Below, one piece after another: positions 7,015 to 10,432 of a stretch of DNA of 10,432 nucleotides (position 1 is the first letter of the stretch; every line of letters begins with the position of its first letter). The DNA lies in contig DATJPS010000113.1 in NCBI GenBank assembly GCA_035506255.1, positions 1-10,432 on the forward strand. Reading direction: 5' to 3'. The notes under the pieces are model-generated. The model was given only the letters and a program-made list of their open reading frames with translations, was not told the DNA's origin and did not search any database. The DNA is from CAIYXV01 sp035506255 (GTDB taxonomy: Bacteria > Margulisbacteria > WOR-1 > XYC2-FULL-46-14 > WPAF01). The translations under genes and the position numbers were made by a program.

Positions 7015-9556
7015 TGAACTTCTTCCCGCTTTCTATCTTTTCCGTATTTATTTTCACGATCTCTATGGAGGCCGAGAACCAGTGCCTAAGGTCGTCGATC
7101 AGCGCATTCAGCTCGTCCACGCTTTCGACCCGCGCGATCGCTTCGGCCATCCGTTTCAGCCTCAATACTTTATCTTTCCGGAAATGGTCGAATTTCACAT
7201 TAAAAGTCCCGGCCATGTTCTCGATCAGACCGCCGCGCTCGTTCGGTTTGATCTGATTGGTGATCATCTTCTCCTCTTCCGTTTCACAAATATAGTTGAT
7301 CCCCAGGAAATCGTTGAAGCGGTCCATGATCGTCTCTTTTTCGCTAACAAAATCCTTCTCTTTAGTCTTTTCCAGGGTCTGGCCGCCAAAAACATCGGAC
7401 ACGATCAGGATGCTGCCAAAATCAATGCTTGACTTAAGGTCCCTCAGCGTTTCAGCGATCGCCGTCACCTCTACATCCACGGATTTCATCCCTACCCGGG
7501 GGCCTTCTTCGCCGATCCGCATCGTCTCTTTGCGCTGGAGCGCAAGCCATTCATTGGTCTCATCGAACGGCGTCTTTACCCTTATATGGTGGCCGCCCAC
7601 CTTTATCCGTTTTGAATCACCGGAAGAGAATACCGGAAGCATTCGGTTGCGGATGCCATCAAGCGTTTCGCCGTTTTCCGCACAGTACACTGGGACCAGC
7701 ATGTCCCTGACCGCCACCCCCGCGATCCCGCCACAGATACCGGAGAACAGCACATTCTTGACCCCGATCTCGTCCAGGTACCTTGCCAGATACCTGGCTT
7801 GGTCACCGTACGGAACGTCCACTAGCAGCAGCACCCGATCCCGGCCGTTGATATCCCTCGACTTGAGCACTTGGGCCCGGAAATAAGGGGTTATCACTTT
7901 TTCTCCGACTTTGATGTTCTCGAAAAGGGCTTCCTTGAGCCCGAACAATTCCACCGAGAACGGATATTCGCTGTGGATCGAAGCCAAAACCTCGTCAAAC
8001 CTCAATAAATTGATGAAATACTTGGGGTCATTGAAAAGACCTTCCGGGTCCATGTCCAGTACCTCGGCAATCCCCTTCTTTTCCTGTTCCAACAATTCCT
8101 GCATTCTCCTGCCAATATACAAGCAGGCGTCCCGGTCGCCACCCGAATACCTTTCGGCCGAATCCTTGAATATTCCTATGATCTTTTTATGGGTAGGCGC
8201 ATCACTTCCGCGAGACAGACCGTCGACCAGTTTTTTAAAATCACTGAATATTGAAGTAATGGTCCTGATCTCCTTTAATTCCTCAGGGTGGCTTTTTCTT
8301 ATCTCTTCCAGCTCCCTTTCCAGCTGCGTATATTCAACGAACGCCTCTTCGCTTTTCAGGAGGCGGTCTTTAGCCACGTTGGTATTGAACAAGCGAGGAT
8401 ACTTTTCTGTCAATCCGACAAGTTTTTTGAAAAGTTGAGGGCGGCTGCGTTGGGCTCCCAACCGCAAGATCAGCGCGTTCACAGAGTCTGAAACATGCCT
8501 CATCCTGGTTATCGCTATCTTGCGGCGTTTTTGCAGGCGCCGGAACGATCCCCGGTTACCGATGATAACGTTTTCCGGTTTTACCGGGATCAAGGTTTGC
8601 ATCACCTTTTTGAACTCTTCGTACGGATCACGGAAGTGATCGACCAACGAGACCGCATTCCCGGGAACGCCGCTCAATTTAAGCATTCTCTGGCAATGCG
8701 CAATCCGGCCTTCGTCCGCAATGCACATGGCCCATTTCCTCTCCGTTCCCCTGGTCGCCAAATATAGTTTATAAAAATTATCCCCCGCTATCTTAACCTC
8801 GTAAGTTACATACCCCTCCAGGTTAAGGAACCTTAAAGCTTCAAGGCCGTAGCCGCGGTGGATCTCTATCTTCCGGCCGTTGCCGACCACGTCGTTGACG
8901 ACCACCTCTATGGCAGAGGAATATTTGTTCTTTCGATATACGTCAAATTCCGCATAAACCGCCACATCCGAAGCCTTATAATCGATCGCCGCCACCTCAG
9001 GAGAATACCCTTCGACGATGTTTGGATAGATAAATCTCTTGGCTTCATCGGGGAGCTTGTGAACCAAACCGTAGCCGGAACGGCCCAGCTTTTCCTTGAT
9101 CTCTTTTACCCCTTCGCTCTCGGTCTCGACCGTCGGTATCGAAAGAAAAACGCCGGAATCGGAAATTATATGGCGGCGGTTGACGGTGACCGGGCTTGGC
9201 AATCCTTCCGGCTCCAGCGCCGCCCTTTGCTGGGCAATGACCTCCAGCGCCGCCGAAAGCGCCTGCGGGGTCGTGTCGTCCGCGTTCCTTATTACCAGTT
9301 CGCGGCCCGGCTTGAACTGCAGGTTCAATCGCTGTAGAGAGTCCAAAATAGAGGCGGCATCCGAATCGCTGAATCCTTTCAGCGGGCTCTGGTTGGTTAA
9401 AATAATTCCGAAATTTTTTCGCAGGCTGTCGGCAAGCGGGTCGCCGGGCATTGTCCGGACCATTTGGAACGCCAGGGATTTGGTGGAATACCACATCCGG
9501 CTCCAGTATCGGGGGCCGAAAACTATTGCATCCGCTATTTTTGAGCTGTTTGCCAT
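7004..9556 (-). CDS. Large protein with C-terminal nucleoside-phosphorylase-like domain
   Basis: This 850-residue protein is the first gene of a two-gene operon. The ATG follows GGAG (9563-9566) at a spacing of 6 bases. Residues about 575-735 resemble the PNP/UDP phosphorylase (PF01048) fold. GICGGIAG at 606-613 followed by RDMLVP fits the glycine-rich element before 'Gd-ivip', DVEVTAIAE at 694-702 fits the 'vEMEaaa' substrate-binding element (E696), and ILIVSD ends at D721, in the position of the purine-contacting Asp. In this family phosphate or water splits the N-glycosidic bond of nucleosides or related thionucleosides. Residues 1-350 are mixed alpha/beta and unrecognised. Residues about 350-470 are basic and then coiled-coil-like, rich in Glu, Lys, Arg and Leu. 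The C-terminus is charged and helical. No signal peptide or membrane segment is seen. The N-terminal function is unknown; regulation or substrate recognition is possible but unproven. Confidence 0.75.
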   Translation of the reverse strand: MANSSKIADAIVFGPRYWSRMWYSTKSLAFQMVRTMPGDPLADSLRKNFGIILTNQSPLKGFSDSDAASILDSLQRLNLQFKPGRELVIRNADDTTPQALSAALEVIAQQRAALEPEGLPSPVTVNRRHIISDSGVFLSIPTVETESEGVKEIKEKLGRSGYGLVHKLPDEAKRFIYPNIVEGYSPEVAAIDYKASDVAVYAEFDVYRKNKYSSAIEVVVNDVVGNGRKIEIHRGYGLEALRFLNLEGYVTYEVKIAGDNFYKLYLATRGTERKWAMCIADEGRIAHCQRMLKLSGVPGNAVSLVDHFRDPYEEFKKVMQTLIPVKPENVIIGNRGSFRRLQKRRKIAITRMRHVSDSVNALILRLGAQRSRPQLFKKLVGLTEKYPRLFNTNVAKDRLLKSEEAFVEYTQLERELEEIRKSHPEELKEIRTITSIFSDFKKLVDGLSRGSDAPTHKKIIGIFKDSAERYSGGDRDACLYIGRRMQELLEQEKKGIAEVLDMDPEGLFNDPKYFINLLRFDEVLASIHSEYPFSVELFGLKEALFENIKVGEKVITPYFRAQVLKSRDINGRDRVLLLVDVPYGDQARYLARYLDEIGVKNVLFSGICGGIAGVAVRDMLVPVYCAENGETLDGIRNRMLPVFSSGDSKRIKVGGHHIRVKTPFDETNEWLALQRKETMRIGEEGPRVGMKSVDVEVTAIAETLRDLKSSIDFGSILIVSDVFGGQTLEKTKEKDFVSEKETIMDRFNDFLGINYICETEEEKMITNQIKPNERGGLIENMAGTFNVKFDHFRKDKVLRLKRMAEAIARVESVDELNALIDDLRHWFSASIEIVKINTEKIESGKKFSGK

Positions 9557-9562
9557 AAGAAT

Positions 9563-9566
9563 CTCC
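9563..9566 (-). promoter_or_regulatory. Shine-Dalgarno site of the phosphorylase-like gene
   Basis: GGAG on the minus strand sits 6 bases before the ATG that ends at 9556 and supports that start choice. Confidence 0.7.
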
Positions 9567-9581
9567 GTTCTTCCCGCATAT

Positions 9582-9608
9582 ATATCGTCAAATCCGGGTT
9601 GCGATTTC
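9582..9608 (-). promoter_or_regulatory. Sigma-28/sigma-D-like promoter of the phosphorylase-like/kinase-HD operon
   Basis: On the minus strand GAAA (9608-9605) is followed after exactly 15 bases by GACGATAT (9589-9582). The predicted transcription start is near 9575, giving a leader of about 19 bases. The bases just downstream (ATGCGGGAAG) resemble those after the promoter at 1225-1251 (ATACGGGAAA). It would drive both minus-strand genes. Confidence 0.5.
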
Positions 9609-9661
9609 AGATATAACTGACCGGCATTTATATCTTCTCCCTCGGCCGCATATAATCGAGT

Positions 9662-9688
9662 GAAATATCGGTACGTTTTTGCCGATAT
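9662..9688 (+). promoter_or_regulatory. Sigma-28/sigma-D-like promoter of the 3'-truncated helical gene
   Basis: GAAA (9662-9665), 15 bases, then GCCGATAT (9681-9688). The -10 element equals the Bacillus sigma-D consensus and the -35 differs from TAAA by one base. It diverges from the promoter at 9582-9608, with 53 bases between the two -35 elements. Predicted transcription start is near 9695. Confidence 0.55.
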
Positions 9689-9701
9689 ATACGTGGGACA
9701 A

Positions 9702-9717
9702 GTTGACCTAGATCAAC
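9702..9717 (+). promoter_or_regulatory. FNR/CRP-type operator-like palindrome
   Basis: GTTGACCTAGATCAAC is a 16-base palindrome broken at one symmetric pair. Its core TTGAC-CTAG-ATCAA matches the FNR half-site pattern TTGAT-N4-ATCAA at 9 of 10 positions. It lies about 8-23 bases downstream of the predicted transcription start, a position suited to repression. The cognate regulator is not in the window. Confidence 0.4.
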
Positions 9718-9731
9718 ACCAGTCCCTAGAT

Positions 9732-9736
9732 GGGAG
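9732..9736 (+). promoter_or_regulatory. Shine-Dalgarno site, possibly masked by a small hairpin
   Basis: GGGAG lies 5 bases before the ATG at 9742. TCCC at 9723-9726 could pair with GGGA at 9732-9735 around the loop TAGAT. The stem is only 4 bp, so any effect on translation would be weak. Confidence 0.55.
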
Positions 9737-9741
9737 TAAAA

Positions 9742-10432
9742 ATGAGCGTCTTGGAAAAAGGAAGCCTTGCGATACAGAATTCCGTAAGGAACAATCTTAC
9801 GCCGGTTGTTTCGCGCGTTTCCACCTCGATCTGGAACACCAGCCGGTCAGGATTGATCACTTATTTGCAAGGCCTCAATCTCAGCTCGGCCGCAGGATCG
9901 CAAGTGATCGAAACCCTTAAACTGGAGAACATCATCAAGACCCGCTTCCAGGATGACGTCACCTCCCTGACTGACCTTAAGGAATACCATATCCGATCAA
10001 GCGTAACTCAACGCCGTTTGGGCCGTGTACTTAAAGAGATCGATGACAATCTTTCCCGGCCGATCGGGCTGAGCATGGACGCGCTTAACGCCGCCGGAAA
10101 CCTAACCCCCGCCAGTGCCAGCCTTACCGCCAGCGTGACCGATGTCGTCTGGAGCGCCAGGGAAGCGCTATCCAAGGCAAGCCTTTGGTGCGCCCGGACC
10201 GGCGTTATCACAAAGAATCTGGAAATAAGGAACACCGAAACCCGGTTGACCAGTCTTTTGGAAGTATTGACCTCCCTTTCTCTTGATCCTCAGACCCGGC
10301 AAGGGATCTCGGACGGCAGCCTCACGTTATCGGCTGACTCAAGAGAAACGGCCAAGCTGCTGATCGGCCGCGCCGAGACGATGGTCGCCGGGATGGAAGA
10401 AAGCGCTTATGCGATCTTGTTCGAGACCCGCT
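9742..10432 (+). CDS. Helical protein of unknown function, N-terminal 230 residues (3' end outside window)
   Basis: The frame runs from an ATG with a good ribosome binding site (GGGAG, 5-base spacing) to the end of the window without a stop. The 230 visible residues begin MSVLEKGSLAIQNS and are rich in Leu, Ser, Thr, Ala, Arg and Glu, with the pattern of soluble amphipathic helices. There is no signal peptide, no transmembrane segment, and no P-loop or other catalytic motif that I recognise. Codon use resembles that of the plus-strand fusion gene. It diverges from the phosphorylase-like operon, has a sigma-28-like promoter of the same design and carries an FNR-like site in its leader, so shared regulation with the nucleotide-related genes is likely. 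A function cannot be assigned from this part. Since sigma-28 often drives motility and late-stage genes, a structural or motility-linked role is possible but unsupported. Confidence 0.75.
   Translation, partial: MSVLEKGSLAIQNSVRNNLTPVVSRVSTSIWNTSRSGLITYLQGLNLSSAAGSQVIETLKLENIIKTRFQDDVTSLTDLKEYHIRSSVTQRRLGRVLKEIDDNLSRPIGLSMDALNAAGNLTPASASLTASVTDVVWSAREALSKASLWCARTGVITKNLEIRNTETRLTSLLEVLTSLSLDPQTRQGISDGSLTLSADSRETAKLLIGRAETMVAGMEESAYAILFETR

Noticed and set aside
1..10432. CRISPR arrays, tRNA or rRNA genes, insertion sequences, phage attachment sites.
   Set aside because: No regularly spaced repeats, no terminal inverted repeats with a transposase, and no cloverleaf-like or rRNA-like segment was seen in the short gaps between genes.

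Overview
The window is bacterial, gene-dense (five long genes, gaps under 200 bases) and of medium G+C content, read with the standard bacterial code. No RNA gene, insertion sequence or CRISPR array was seen. Very long cytosolic proteins with several enzyme domains fused together, plus poor resemblance to well-known operons, suggest an uncultured candidate phylum (Omnitrophota or Margulisbacteria would fit). That placement is a guess from gene style, not from a marker gene.

Layout. (1) 2-1105, plus: the 3' part of a nucleotidyltransferase-like protein with a short left-handed beta-helix tail, followed by a hairpin that may be its terminator. (2) 1284-4796, plus: an 1170-residue fusion of a PfkB-family sugar/nucleoside kinase, a DUF89 (ARMT1-like) metal-dependent damage-control phosphatase and a phosphoribosyltransferase-like C-terminal region. 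(3) 4798-7014, minus: a 738-residue fusion of a guanylate-kinase/PhnN-fold P-loop kinase and an HD phosphohydrolase, convergent with gene 2 with one base between the stop codons. (4) 7004-9556, minus: an 850-residue protein with an unrecognised N-terminal two-thirds and a nucleoside-phosphorylase-like domain. Its 3' end overlaps the GTG start of gene 3 by 11 bases, so genes 4 and 3 form one operon. (5) 9742 to the window end, plus: a helical protein of unknown function, divergent from gene 4.

The domains converge on nucleosides, sugar phosphates and PRPP. A phosphorylase could release ribose 1-phosphate, a PfkB kinase could phosphorylate it, a PhnN-like kinase could make PRPP, and a phosphoribosyltransferase could use it, with DUF89 and HD domains hydrolysing phosphate esters. 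This is a hypothesis built from domain folds; no substrate can be read from the sequence.

All three visible promoter regions carry the same two-part signal, GAAA-N15-nnCGATAT, close to the sigma-28/sigma-D consensus (TAAA-N15-GCCGATAT). This would place both fusion operons and the unknown gene 5 in one regulon controlled by an alternative sigma factor. Gene 5 also has an FNR/CRP-type palindrome just downstream of its predicted start of transcription.
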